Source: Rapidithrix thailandica
GTDB lineage: Bacteria > Bacteroidota > Bacteroidia > Cytophagales > Flammeovirgaceae
Length of the DNA stretch: 64,000 nucleotides
Direction: 5' to 3'
Assembly: GCF_039710355.1 (NCBI RefSeq)
Contig: NZ_JBDKWZ010000002.1
Coordinates: 124,001 to 188,000, forward strand
The notes below the pieces were generated by a model. That model saw only the letters and a list, made by a program, of their open reading frames with translations, was not told where the DNA came from and did no database searches. Positions 26,150-34,283 of the stretch are shown one piece after another. A program made the translations under genes and the position numbers. Position 1 is the first letter of the stretch. Every line of letters starts with the position of its first letter.

Positions 26150-26187
26150 AATAAGGCCTGCGCCATCGGTGCAAGGCCTTATTTTTT
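26150..26187. terminator. Bidirectional terminator, M1 peptidase / SRAP
   Basis: A near-perfect inverted repeat (AATAAGGCCT with GCGCC, then GGTGC with AGGCCTTATT), followed by TTTT on the plus strand and an A/T run on the other side. It separates convergent genes ending at 26124 and 26194. Confidence 0.85.
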
Positions 26188-26193
26188 GGAATA

Positions 26194-26940
26194 TCAGGCA
26201 GATAAACCATAATTGATTTTCGTACTATACGCCCTTAAATAAGTCTCCATGGTTGCGGAAGTGTACAAAGGGTTGCCAATGGGTTTTAATACCTCGGCAG
26301 TATTGTTGGCCGCGCTGTTTACCAATTCTGATATCGGAATAGCATTCATGGATTCAGGGGCATAGGGTTTAAGCCATTTGGTAATAGAGCGTAAATTTCG
26401 GGTTTGCTGGCTGAGCCAATCACAATGGGCCTCTTTGGGCAGTATGACAGGCATCCTGGGGTTGATGACCTCAATACGATAGTTAGACGGAACGGAAATA
26501 ATACTGAAGCTGTGTAGGATTTTTCCGGTCATAGGGCTGCGCCAGGTATCCCACAGTCCGGCCATCGCCAGCAAACTGTGGTCCTGAATATAAATGAAAT
26601 ACGGTTGTTTTTGTCCGCTTCCGGTATATTTCCATTCGAAATACCCGTTGGTCAGTACCAGGCAACGTTGCCGCCGGATAGGCATCTTAAAGGAAGCCTT
26701 TTCAGTAATGGTTTCGGCCCGGGCATTGATAGTATGTTGCGCAATACGAGGATCTTTGGCCCAATGGGGAATCAACCCCCAACGCATAAACTGCAGCCGC
26801 TTAGGTGATAAATTGGTGATGACGGGCAAGTGATACCCGGGAGCTGCATTATAACATGGGCTTACATTGGAATCTACTCTCACGGCAAATTCTTTTTCGA
26901 TTTGCTCTTTGTCGGATAGTATAGCGTATCTGCCACACAT
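26194..26940 (-). CDS. SOS-response-associated peptidase (SRAP/YedK/HMCES family)
   Basis: 248 residues. It begins MCGRYAIL: Cys2, exposed after removal of Met1, is the residue that forms the thiazolidine crosslink with abasic sites in single-stranded DNA. Other family hallmarks are present: RPxxN-like NAAPGYHLPVI, MRWGLIPHWAKD, INARAETITEKASF, NGYFEWK, AMAGLWDTW and the catalytic-His motif NPRMPVILP. The family protects abasic sites at replication forks from breakage. Length is normal (~220-250). It is a single gene with no lexA site recognised in front of it. Confidence 0.94.
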   Translation of the reverse strand: MCGRYAILSDKEQIEKEFAVRVDSNVSPCYNAAPGYHLPVITNLSPKRLQFMRWGLIPHWAKDPRIAQHTINARAETITEKASFKMPIRRQRCLVLTNGYFEWKYTGSGQKQPYFIYIQDHSLLAMAGLWDTWRSPMTGKILHSFSIISVPSNYRIEVINPRMPVILPKEAHCDWLSQQTRNLRSITKWLKPYAPESMNAIPISELVNSAANNTAEVLKPIGNPLYTSATMETYLRAYSTKINYGLSA

Positions 26941-27182
26941 GGTTTTTAGTCTTTTAAATTAAAAAAATGAGGGTTGATACTATGGATTAATGGATAATTG
27001 GTTTTAGTATCAAATTCTATGTTGAAGATACAATAGCAGATCGTAAGGGATTTACGACATGAAATGTTGAGAGATTTTTTTTCAAAAAAAGTAAAAAAAC
27101 GGAGAGAACTCTCCGAACTGAGATGTGTGAACATGGTTAGGGGAGAGAGGCTGAGCTCAGGGAGCAGAGGTGGGAGAAATAA

Positions 27183-27210
27183 AAAAGGTGAGCCGGAAAG
27201 CTCACCTTTT
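27183..27210 (-). terminator. Terminator of the pyrophosphatase gene
   Basis: Inverted repeat AAAAGGTGAGC / GCTCACCTTTT with a six-base loop, 8 bases past the ppa stop, with A/T runs on both arms so that a T tract follows on the minus strand. Confidence 0.85.
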
Positions 27211-27217
27211 CGGTATT

Positions 27218-27754
27218 TTAGTTACCGAAAGTTTTTTTGTACTGTTCAATTCCTTCATTTAAAATCTGGATGGCCACTTCACGGCTTTGAATTTCTTCTA
27301 CGACTACCGTTTTGTTCTCCAGCTTTTTGTAATCCTCAAAGAAGTTTTTCAACTCTCTTCGAAAGTGGGTCGGCATTTCAGAGACATCTTTGATATGTGA
27401 TACACTCATATCCGTATCCGCTACAGCGATAATCTTATCATCGGCATCACCTCCGTCTTGCATCCTCATTACCCCGATGATACGGGAAGGGATAATACAG
27501 AAAGGCTCAAGCGAGATTTGAGAAAGGACCAAAATATCCAAAGGATCATTATCCTCTCCTAAGGTTTGAGGAATGAAGCCATAGTTATGAGGATAGTAGT
27601 GAGCGGAATATAATACTCTGTCCAATTTCAGAATCCCGTTCTCTTTGTCCAACTCGTACTTCGCCCGCGAACCTTTAGGGATTTCAATAATACCGTTTAC
27701 GATTTCTGGAGCCTTGTCCCCGGTTGGAATATCATGCCAAGGATTATATTTCAT
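27218..27754 (-). CDS. ppa: Inorganic pyrophosphatase, family I
   Basis: 178 residues, the standard bacterial length. It contains all hallmarks of soluble family I enzymes: EIPKGSRAKYELDKENG (substrate lysines), VLYSAHYYPHNYGFIPQT, the signature EDNDPLDILV with its metal-binding aspartates, and GVMRMQDGGDADDKIIAV. It hydrolyses pyrophosphate to two phosphates in the cytoplasm, pulling forward nucleic-acid and amino-acid activation reactions. On the minus strand TATTTTTG at 27797-27790 is a good -7 element. Single gene with its own terminator. Confidence 0.97.
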   Translation of the reverse strand: MKYNPWHDIPTGDKAPEIVNGIIEIPKGSRAKYELDKENGILKLDRVLYSAHYYPHNYGFIPQTLGEDNDPLDILVLSQISLEPFCIIPSRIIGVMRMQDGGDADDKIIAVADTDMSVSHIKDVSEMPTHFRRELKNFFEDYKKLENKTVVVEEIQSREVAIQILNEGIEQYKKTFGN

Positions 27755-27900
27755 CGTTTATCGTTTTAAATTAGATTTTACATACCCGGCAAAAATAGAA
27801 GATGCAATGGCATTGCCCATACTAAATCCGAATTATTTTGCTCCTTTTTGCAAAGATTAAGTTTGTCCCGACAAGGAAGATGCTGCTATTTCCTACCGGA

Positions 27901-28461
27901 TCAATAGCTTGTGCTACCTTTATATACCCTGGATTTATCGAGAGATACGACTTGCCCTTTGAAGGAAAAACGCCCCCCGAAGCTGCCTCGGACGGTTGAT
28001 GTGGCATTGCCATTGGGCATTACACTCATGCCAATGGTTAAAAATCCCGAAGAGGCTCCCGATATGCGGAGGTCTACGGCAATAGAGTTTTTTAATTCCT
28101 TGATTTCTATATGATTGACCCGCCCCTCTAAAGTCACTCCTCCTATGCCATTCCAACCGACAATGCCGTCAAAGGCAAACTGAATCACGGCATTGGCAGA
28201 GTCCACCGATATAAAATTAGTGGCAGAATTCATAGGATAACTGTTGCTATAGCGGTCGTAGAGTGTATGGGCTTCTAATGCAAACTTTTTTTGCCGTAGC
28301 ATTTCCAGCATTTCTTGCTTCCGCTCTTGCATCTCCTTTTGTTTTTGTTCTTTTGCTTCGCGTTTGGTGATCTCTTTTCCTACATAGTCGTACTGTTTCT
28401 TAGCGCAGCCTAAGAGCAATCCCATTAAGCCCAAAAGCAAAAGTAGTTGGCTGAGTTTCAT
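27901..28461 (-). CDS. DUF4251 lipoprotein
   Basis: 186 residues. A lipoprotein signal peptide (LLGLMGLLLGC, Cys19) is followed by a charged helical stretch rich in Lys, Glu and Gln (~30-60, EAKEQKQKEMQERKQEML), probably a coiled coil. The rest matches the DUF4251 pattern as I know it: FALEAHTLYDRYSNSYPMNSATNFISV, then GWNGIGGVTLEGRV and the glycine-rich end. Members are small periplasmic or outer-membrane proteins of Bacteroidota with no known function. It is transcribed on the same strand as, but ~95 bases downstream of, the rhodanese gene; co-transcription is possible. The call rests on pattern memory. Confidence 0.8.
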   Translation of the reverse strand: MKLSQLLLLLGLMGLLLGCAKKQYDYVGKEITKREAKEQKQKEMQERKQEMLEMLRQKKFALEAHTLYDRYSNSYPMNSATNFISVDSANAVIQFAFDGIVGWNGIGGVTLEGRVNHIEIKELKNSIAVDLRISGASSGFLTIGMSVMPNGNATSTVRGSFGGRFSFKGQVVSLDKSRVYKGSTSY

Positions 28462-28557
28462 CGTTTTTGAAGTTTAATCTGAGTTATTAATAAGAGAATG
28501 ATTGGGTTCTGTTTCAGGAAACTATTGCTGGTTATACAAAGTGAACTTTGCTCCCTT

Positions 28558-29082
28558 TTAGGGGTCTTGTAGCTCGTAAACTTTTTGCCCTTCTGTAAGC
28601 CATATCCCCCATAGCCTGTCATAGGCATGTACCTTTCTAGTAGGATGACCCTGTTTGTCTTCAATAGGTTGGTGTTGATTCACCCATTCAAATATCCCTC
28701 CATACAAGTTAAAGACCTTTTGGTAGCCCTGTTGACGAAGCTTTTGAGCGATTTTTTCACTGCGGTAACCCACCGAACAGTAGACAATAATAGCCTGCTC
28801 TTTGGGCAGATCTTGTATGACTTGCGGAGTAAAGGCATCATATCCCACCCACTTTGCCCCGGGAAGGTGGCTGACTTCAAATTCATCTCTCGTCCGGCTA
28901 TCCAGAAAAGTCACCTCCCTGAGTGCCCGAGCTTCCCGTACACTTATTTCCGGCACACGGTGTTCAAGCAACTGGTCCAACATAAAGGCATATGCCTGCC
29001 GCTGTACTCTTTGTGCATATCCCAACGTCACCAGCCCCAGGGCCAATAGCAATAGGAAAATCCTTTTTTGTATGACAAGCAT
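28558..29082 (-). CDS. Exported rhodanese-domain protein
   Basis: 174 residues with a signal peptide (MLVIQKRIFLLLLALGLVTLG, cleaved near GYAQ). Residues ~45-145 are a rhodanese domain: FLDSRTRDEFEVSHLPGAKWVGYD, then the active-site loop VYCSVGYRSEKIAQKL with its catalytic Cys, and VFNLYGGIFEWVNQ. Such domains carry a persulfide and move sulfur to an acceptor such as thiosulfate, cyanide or thiol proteins. The sixth loop residue pattern CSVGYRS is common to periplasmic rhodaneses of this phylum. The last 25 residues (HAYDRLWGIWLTEGQKVYELQ) lie outside the domain. Substrate unknown. Confidence 0.88.
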   Translation of the reverse strand: MLVIQKRIFLLLLALGLVTLGYAQRVQRQAYAFMLDQLLEHRVPEISVREARALREVTFLDSRTRDEFEVSHLPGAKWVGYDAFTPQVIQDLPKEQAIIVYCSVGYRSEKIAQKLRQQGYQKVFNLYGGIFEWVNQHQPIEDKQGHPTRKVHAYDRLWGIWLTEGQKVYELQDP

Positions 29083-29630
29083 CTGTAAGTTGAATCTTGG
29101 GTATGACAGTATAACAAATCTTTAGGAGTTGTGAATCATTTTTTTCCACAATCAAAATTAGAAAAGGAACTGTTATTGAAGTGAATTAACCTTTTTCTTT
29201 TTCCTGAAAATGTTTCAAAAACGCCTCCTCTGTGTTACTTTTTGAAAAGACTAGCCAAAGCTATTGTTTTCAAAAAGTGCCTTGATGAACCGATTTTGAC
29301 TCCATTTTCGATCAAAAACTATAAGTTGAAACCACTTCATTTTCTAAAAATCAGGGCCAAGCAAAGGGTTCTTTGCAAAAAAAACAGGATAACTGTCACA
29401 TGGGTTTTGGCAGAGTCCAATGGAACCTCAATATAATGTAATATTACCACTTTTCATCATAGACATCATACCTTTCGGAGTACTGTTGGTGAGTTTCTTG
29501 CAGGTTTTCTCAGGGATAAGTCTTAATTTGGCAGTTTAAATTTTATATGAAACCAGGAGGCTTTTATAGCTTAGTACCTGTAAAGGCTGGGGTTTATTCA
29601 TTTTTATTCAACTAAACTTTCAATTCTTCC
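29083..29630. other. Intergenic region carrying repeat copy 1
   Basis: 548 bases without a convincing gene, between divergent rhodanese and Nudix genes. It holds the first copy of a dispersed repeat at 29177-29338 (listed separately). The remaining ~290 bases before the Nudix gene show no clear promoter element or hairpin. Confidence 0.6.
29177..29338 (+). repeat. Dispersed intergenic repeat, copy 1 (hairpin loop in orientation A)
   Basis: 162 bases with strong similarity, in the same orientation, to 56793-56956. Shared blocks include TGAAGTGAATTAACCTTTTT, CGCCTCCTCTGTGTTACTTT and AAAAAGTGCCTTGATGA, then CAAAAACTATA. In the centre a perfect 12-bp inverted repeat (ACTTTTTGAAAA at 29237, TTTTCAAAAAGT ending at 29278) encloses an 18-base loop, GACTAGCCAAAGCTATTG. 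In the other copy that loop appears as its reverse complement. No terminal duplication or transposase is visible. It could be a non-autonomous mobile repeat, a structured RNA or the relic of a gene. Confidence 0.8.
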
Positions 29631-30248
29631 ATGAGGATTTTTGTCAATGAGCATACCTTCAACATCTTGGACGCTTCTCAACAAGCAACTCTTACCGGGG
29701 ACGAATATGTGTTGGGGAAAGCGGATGCTCAACAAATATGGACACATTATGAAATGGCCAAAAACGGAACTCTGAGAGGGGGAGCCAATATGGTGTTTTT
29801 GGTGGACGACTATGACAAGGTAATAGAGCAAATTCATACATTTTTTACTTTTATTGACGCAGCGGGAGGGATTGTGCTTCAGCAAGATAAGTTGCTTTTT
29901 ATGAAGCGAAGAGGTAAGTGGGATTTGCCCAAAGGCAAAGTGGACGAAGGCGAAAGCATTGAAACCGCAGCGACCAGAGAAGTAATGGAAGAGTGTGGGG
30001 TACAAGTGGAGTTACAAGACAAATTGGGGAAAACGTATCATACCTATACTCAGAATGACCAGGACATTATCAAATGTACACATTGGTTTTTGATGAATTG
30101 TGTGGAAGATAGCCAGATGCAACCACAGGTAGAGGAGGATATTGAAGAACTCCGTTGGTTCGATCGCACACAAGTGGAAGCCATTGTATTCAATAATACA
30201 TTTCAATCGATCAAAGAAATTTATGAGGTATATATTGCTAAACACTAG
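29631..30248 (+). CDS. Nudix hydrolase
   Basis: 205 residues. The Nudix domain starts near residue 75 (AAGGIVLQQDKLLFMKRRGKWDLPKG) and the Nudix box follows at ~101-123: G-x5-E then TREVMEECGV, the REUXEEXGU pattern that binds the metal and cleaves a nucleoside-diphosphate bond. The first ~70 residues (MRIFVNEHTFNILD, EYVLGKADAQQIWTHYEM) form an extra domain common in the Bacteroidota members of this group. C-terminal part ends with WFDRTQVEAIVFN. Substrate cannot be named. The stop overlaps the start of the WG-repeat gene by 26 bases, so the pair is probably one operon. Confidence 0.88.
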   Translation: MRIFVNEHTFNILDASQQATLTGDEYVLGKADAQQIWTHYEMAKNGTLRGGANMVFLVDDYDKVIEQIHTFFTFIDAAGGIVLQQDKLLFMKRRGKWDLPKGKVDEGESIETAATREVMEECGVQVELQDKLGKTYHTYTQNDQDIIKCTHWFLMNCVEDSQMQPQVEEDIEELRWFDRTQVEAIVFNNTFQSIKEIYEVYIAKH

Positions 30249-32595
30249 CCTTATTTTCTTTTTTCTGTGGATGCTCCCTTTTTTACTGCAAGCACAAACG
30301 GCTCTGGTTCCCAAGCAATCTGACAATGGCAAATTTGGCTATGTCTATGACGGGGAATCAGCGTATGTGATTGAAGCGAAATTTGAGGAAGCTACTCCGT
30401 TTACTAACAAAGTAGCCATTGTAAAAACGGCTTCGGGATATGCCTTGATCAATGCCAAAGGCAAAATGCTGACAGAGAAGTTTTACCAATACATCGGATG
30501 GACCGATAACGATAGTATTGAGAATAATTTTTATGAAAAATACATAGGCTTTAAAGAAGAAGATAAATGGGGGATGATGGATGTAAAAGGCAAAGTCCAT
30601 TTGCCCCGGGAGTACGCTTCTTTGAGTTACTTTCAACAGGACATGGCCAAAGTGAGTTTGCCGACTCGCAGCCTCCCTTTGTACGGAATCATCGACTTAA
30701 AGGGAAACTATATCATTAAGCCGCAATTTCATGATATTCAACTGTTTTTTGCCAAAGGAATACACAAGGTATTGCTTGACCGGGACGAGCGAAAACGCTA
30801 TGGGCTGATTACCCCTGAGGGGGAAGTCGTGTTGCCGGCAGCTTTCTATGATATTCAGAAAATTACCGATCACCGCCTGGCGGCCAAAGATGAATCGGGC
30901 AATTGGGGGGTTTATAATTTGCAGGGAGAAATGCTGTTTCCGCACCGGTTGACCGAATTGGTGGAATTGCGGGGGGATACCTTGGTGGGCAAAAAGCAAT
31001 TCTGGTATGGAATGCTTTCTATCAAGTCCGGAAAAACCTTGATCGATTTTATCCATAAGGAAATTCGTTGGGACGAAGAAAAGGCTGACTGGCAAGTCAA
31101 ACCTTATTCCCGTTTTACCTTGATTAATCTCCAGGGAGATTCTTTGAACAGTTGGTATTACGACCGTTTGCGCAATATTGAAAAGGGGGTTTTTGAAGCC
31201 CGGCTGAACGGGCAAACCGGCTTGGTCAACCAAAAGGGTGAGTTTTTTGTCAAGAAAGGCAAGTACGATCAGATTAGAGATTTTAAAAATGGCATTGCCA
31301 TAGTACGAAAGGGCCGGAAATTGGGCGTCATCAATACTTCCGGAAAAGAGATCCTTCCGGTTGCCTTTCCAAAAATCAGCAAGGACCCTTCCGGTTTGTT
31401 ACGGGTAGTCACGGATGAAGGAAAAGTAGTCATGTACAATACGAACGGACACCGCATCAGCGATCCTTCGGTAGAGTATATCGGAGATTTTACAGACGGA
31501 ATGTACCGGATAAAACAAAGAGGCTACTGGGGGTACTATGATGCGCAGTTCATTCCTGCCATTGCACTGCGTTACAAAGCCGCTTCCGACTTTAAAGGAG
31601 GCTATGCAGCCGTAACCATGGATAGTTTGTACGGGGTAATCAACAAAAAAGGAGAGTGGGTGATCCGGCCGGTAGTGGATTCCATTCAAGTGATTAACGA
31701 ACGGTTATTTCTGGTGGAAGACAACGGTTATTGGGCGACTGTTAACCCTGAAGGAGTCGAACTGTATTTGGGATATGATGATTATCAAGTGCGAGAAGAC
31801 GGACTGATAGAAACCCGTAGAAATACGTCTTGGGGTTTTCGTTATGGTTTAATCAATGACAAAGGGTACCGTACCCTGCCCAATGAATTTGATTCCGTAT
31901 CTGCTTTTCAAGACAGTGTGGTATATATGTATAAAAAGGAACAGTGGTGGTTTATGGATATATACGCAGATGAAGTTCCTCCGTCAGATGCTTATACGTA
32001 TTTGGAGGAGATCAAAAAGCCTGCGGAACAATTTGCTCCTGCCCGCTTACACGGTCGCTGGGGCTTTGTCGATCATTTAGGAAGAATTCGGGTGCAATTG
32101 CGATACGATGAAGTGGCGTATTTTTCGGAAGGCTTGGCTCCTTTTAAAATCAAACAGCGCTGGGGATATGTAAACAAACATGATGAAATCGCTATTCAAC
32201 CCCGTTATGAGAAAGTGTACCCCTTCAAAAACGGCCGGGCTTTGGTGGAAGACAGAGGGCAGTTGGGGCTGATTACTCAGAAGGGCAACTTTGTATTACG
32301 CCCAGGCTATGAAGAGATCCGGGAAACGCGTCATGGCAACTGGCTGGTCAAGCAAAAGGGAAAATACGGAGTATACGATGCGAAAGCCAGCAAAGGGATT
32401 TACCCGAAATACGAGGAAGTACAGGACCTGGACAACGGCTTTGTGATTTGTAAACGCAATGGAAAATTTGGGCTGGATACCATGGAAGGCCTGACAGTAG
32501 AATTTCCGCATTACCATGCAGTGCTATATAACCGCTTTGATCAGACCTTTTTCTTAAAAACAGAACAAGAACCCTTTTGGGCTCGCCTGAACTAA
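30223..32595 (+). CDS. Secreted WG-repeat protein
   Basis: The AUG at 30223 opens a signal peptide (MRYILLNTSLIFFFLWMLPF, cleaved after LLQAQ); the frame extends to 30142 inside the Nudix gene but those residues are not signal-like. 790 residues made of about 17 WG repeats, each with a Trp/Tyr-Gly core and a KG turn (KFGYVYDGE, KWGMMDVKGKV, LYGIIDLKGNY, NWGVYNLQGEM, RWGFVDHLGR, RWGYVNKHDE, KYGVYDAK). These repeats form beta-rich solenoid or propeller structures and are thought to mediate binding. There is no catalytic motif. It is likely periplasmic or surface-attached. Function unknown. Confidence 0.9.
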   Translation: MRYILLNTSLIFFFLWMLPFLLQAQTALVPKQSDNGKFGYVYDGESAYVIEAKFEEATPFTNKVAIVKTASGYALINAKGKMLTEKFYQYIGWTDNDSIENNFYEKYIGFKEEDKWGMMDVKGKVHLPREYASLSYFQQDMAKVSLPTRSLPLYGIIDLKGNYIIKPQFHDIQLFFAKGIHKVLLDRDERKRYGLITPEGEVVLPAAFYDIQKITDHRLAAKDESGNWGVYNLQGEMLFPHRLTELVELRGDTLVGKKQFWYGMLSIKSGKTLIDFIHKEIRWDEEKADWQVKPYSRFTLINLQGDSLNSWYYDRLRNIEKGVFEARLNGQTGLVNQKGEFFVKKGKYDQIRDFKNGIAIVRKGRKLGVINTSGKEILPVAFPKISKDPSGLLRVVTDEGKVVMYNTNGHRISDPSVEYIGDFTDGMYRIKQRGYWGYYDAQFIPAIALRYKAASDFKGGYAAVTMDSLYGVINKKGEWVIRPVVDSIQVINERLFLVEDNGYWATVNPEGVELYLGYDDYQVREDGLIETRRNTSWGFRYGLINDKGYRTLPNEFDSVSAFQDSVVYMYKKEQWWFMDIYADEVPPSDAYTYLEEIKKPAEQFAPARLHGRWGFVDHLGRIRVQLRYDEVAYFSEGLAPFKIKQRWGYVNKHDEIAIQPRYEKVYPFKNGRALVEDRGQLGLITQKGNFVLRPGYEEIRETRHGNWLVKQKGKYGVYDAKASKGIYPKYEEVQDLDNGFVICKRNGKFGLDTMEGLTVEFPHYHAVLYNRFDQTFFLKTEQEPFWARLN

Positions 32596-32646
32596 ACAAC
32601 CGTGTACCTGATATACTGCCTTAGGTAAGTGGGATACGATTAATTG

Positions 32647-32682
32647 ACCGGAAATTTCCTGACAGGATTTCCGGTTTTTTAT
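32647..32682 (+). terminator. Terminator after the WG-repeat gene
   Basis: Inverted repeat ACCGGAAA..TCCTG / CAGGATTTCCGGT (two-base bulge in the left arm) followed by six Ts, about 50 bases past the stop. Confidence 0.8.
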
Positions 32683-32891
32683 ATTGGACTGTCAGAAAAA
32701 CAGGAAAGGTATTTTATTTGTAATGATTTTTGGAGAGGCATACAACTGCCACTGAACGGTGAAATTTTAAATAAAGTAAAAAATCACAGAGAGAGGGGAA
32801 GAGGATGTAATGAATGCTCTTGATAGTCAAATAGATAGCAGGTCAACCCTTAAGCCCTCCTCAATCCTTTTATTAACTGTGTGATAATATC

Positions 32892-33815
32892 ATGGACTAT
32901 AAAGATTACTATAAAATATTAGGGGTAAATAAAAACGCAAGCAAGGAGGAGATTAAGAAAGCATACCGGAAGCTGGCTGTAAAGTACCATCCGGATAAAA
33001 ACCAAGACAATAAAGCGGCCGAAAGCAAATTCAAAGATATTACGGAAGCTTACGAAGTGCTTGGGGATGAACAAAAACGGAAGAAATACGATATGTTAGG
33101 CGCAAATTGGAAACAGTTTGAAAATGCCGGAGGAGGGTATGAATGGTCGTCTCCGTTTGGTGGTGGGCAAGCGGGAAGTGGCGGTGGATTTGAAGACTTG
33201 TTTGGCGGGGGCTTTTCTGACTTTTTCCAACAGTTTTTCGGAGGTGGAGATGGAAGACAACAACAAAGGGGAAGAACAGCAGGTGTGCCCGGAAATGACT
33301 ATGAAACTACCTCCGAATTACATCTGAACGAGGTGTATTTGGGTACCAGTCATATCTTAAATATCAATGGTGACCGCCTGCGAGTGAAATTTAAACCCGG
33401 AATCAAGGATGGAGAGCGCTTGCGGATCAGGGGGAAAGGCGCGCCCGGAATTAACGGAGGCCCGGCAGGAGACTTGTATATTAAAGTGAAAGTGCAGCCT
33501 CATCCGGGGTTTCAACGCCAAGGGGATGACTTGCAGGTAACGGTAAAAGTGGATTTGTATACGGCAGTGTTGGGTGGCAAAATTGCTATTCCTTCCTTAA
33601 AAGGAAGTATGCAAGTAAACTTGCCCAAGGGCTCCCAAAATGGAAAAAAAATACGTTTGAAAGGATTGGGTTTGCCTAACTACAAAGATAATTCGGTAAA
33701 AGGCGATTTGTATGCAAATATAGAAGTGCTAATTCCTAAAAATTTGAGTCCGGAAGAAGAAGAATTGTTCAAGCAACTGGCGGCCTTGCAAAAGCACAAA
33801 TTTCAGCAAGTCTAA
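32892..33815 (+). CDS. DnaJ-class co-chaperone, CbpA-like (no zinc finger)
   Basis: 307 residues. J domain at 1-68 with the essential HPD (KYHPDKN) that stimulates DnaK ATPase. A Gly/Phe-rich linker follows at ~80-130 (SPFGGGQAGSGGGFEDLFGGG). The C-terminal peptide-binding domains start at ~140 (YETTSELHLNEVYLGT, LRVKFKPGIKDGERLRIRGKG, LPKGSQNGKKIRLKGLG). The CxxCxGxG zinc finger of DnaJ is absent, as in CbpA/DjlB-type J proteins, and the length matches (~300). It delivers substrates to DnaK under stress or stationary phase. No chbM (CbpM) or heat-shock gene is next to it. Own terminator at 33831. Confidence 0.92.
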   Translation: MDYKDYYKILGVNKNASKEEIKKAYRKLAVKYHPDKNQDNKAAESKFKDITEAYEVLGDEQKRKKYDMLGANWKQFENAGGGYEWSSPFGGGQAGSGGGFEDLFGGGFSDFFQQFFGGGDGRQQQRGRTAGVPGNDYETTSELHLNEVYLGTSHILNINGDRLRVKFKPGIKDGERLRIRGKGAPGINGGPAGDLYIKVKVQPHPGFQRQGDDLQVTVKVDLYTAVLGGKIAIPSLKGSMQVNLPKGSQNGKKIRLKGLGLPNYKDNSVKGDLYANIEVLIPKNLSPEEEELFKQLAALQKHKFQQV

Positions 33816-33830
33816 AAAATTAACATATGA

Positions 33831-33864
33831 AGGAGAATGGAACGAAAACCATTCTCTTTTTTTG
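33831..33864 (+). terminator. Terminator of the CbpA-like gene
   Basis: Inverted repeat GAGAATGG / CCATTCTC with an eight-base loop followed by seven Ts, 18 bases past the stop codon. Confidence 0.82.
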
Positions 33865-33956
33865 TTTGCCAGATATAAACAGGGTGGTTTGTCAGAAAGG
33901 CGGGGAGGTGCGTGGGTTTGGTGGGAGGAAGCATCTTTCTGACTAGCATTTTTTTG

Positions 33957-33989
33957 CTTACTTTTTTGTGGCAATGACAAAAAAGTAAG
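33957..33989. repeat. Perfect 13-bp inverted repeat, intergenic
   Basis: CTTACTTTTTTGT and ACAAAAAAGTAAG surround a seven-base loop GGCAATG. Its arms resemble the hairpin arms of the dispersed repeat at 29.2 and 56.8 kb (TTACTTTTTG). It is too far (about 140 bases) from the DnaJ stop to be that gene's main terminator, which has its own hairpin. It may be a second terminator or a family of intergenic hairpins. Confidence 0.55.
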
Positions 33990-34283
33990 TGATAGGTGAA
34001 ACTCTTGGTTGTCATGTGGGATGATTTGACAAAGCGAAATGAATAGCATATTTATTTCCTTTCAAGAATTTCTTTGTAAGAGAAAAGTTAACCTTCTGAG
34101 TGTGAAGCTTATTATACGGCTCTTATTCGTTTTTCCTCCTTTACTTCCATCATTTATTTTTTTATATTGTAAGGACAAATACCAACCGGATTTACTTACC
34201 AGGTAGCCTGCCTTTTTATACAAAGTAATCGTATGACCACTTTGTGACTAGCTCATGGACTTTTCCATTCAATGTTGAGCTTT

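Larger units (their letters stand above)
33816..34271. other. Intergenic region before frdABCD
   Basis: About 456 bases with the DnaJ terminator at its start, a perfect 13-bp inverted repeat near 33957, and then ~280 AT-rich bases that should hold the frd promoter. No TAnnTTTG or FNR/CRP-type site could be claimed with confidence. Confidence 0.5.

Noticed and set aside
29242..29436. Possible 64-residue protein on the plus strand over repeat copy 1
   Set aside because: The frame is not kept in repeat copy 2 and runs through the hairpin; if anything is coding here it is on the other strand.
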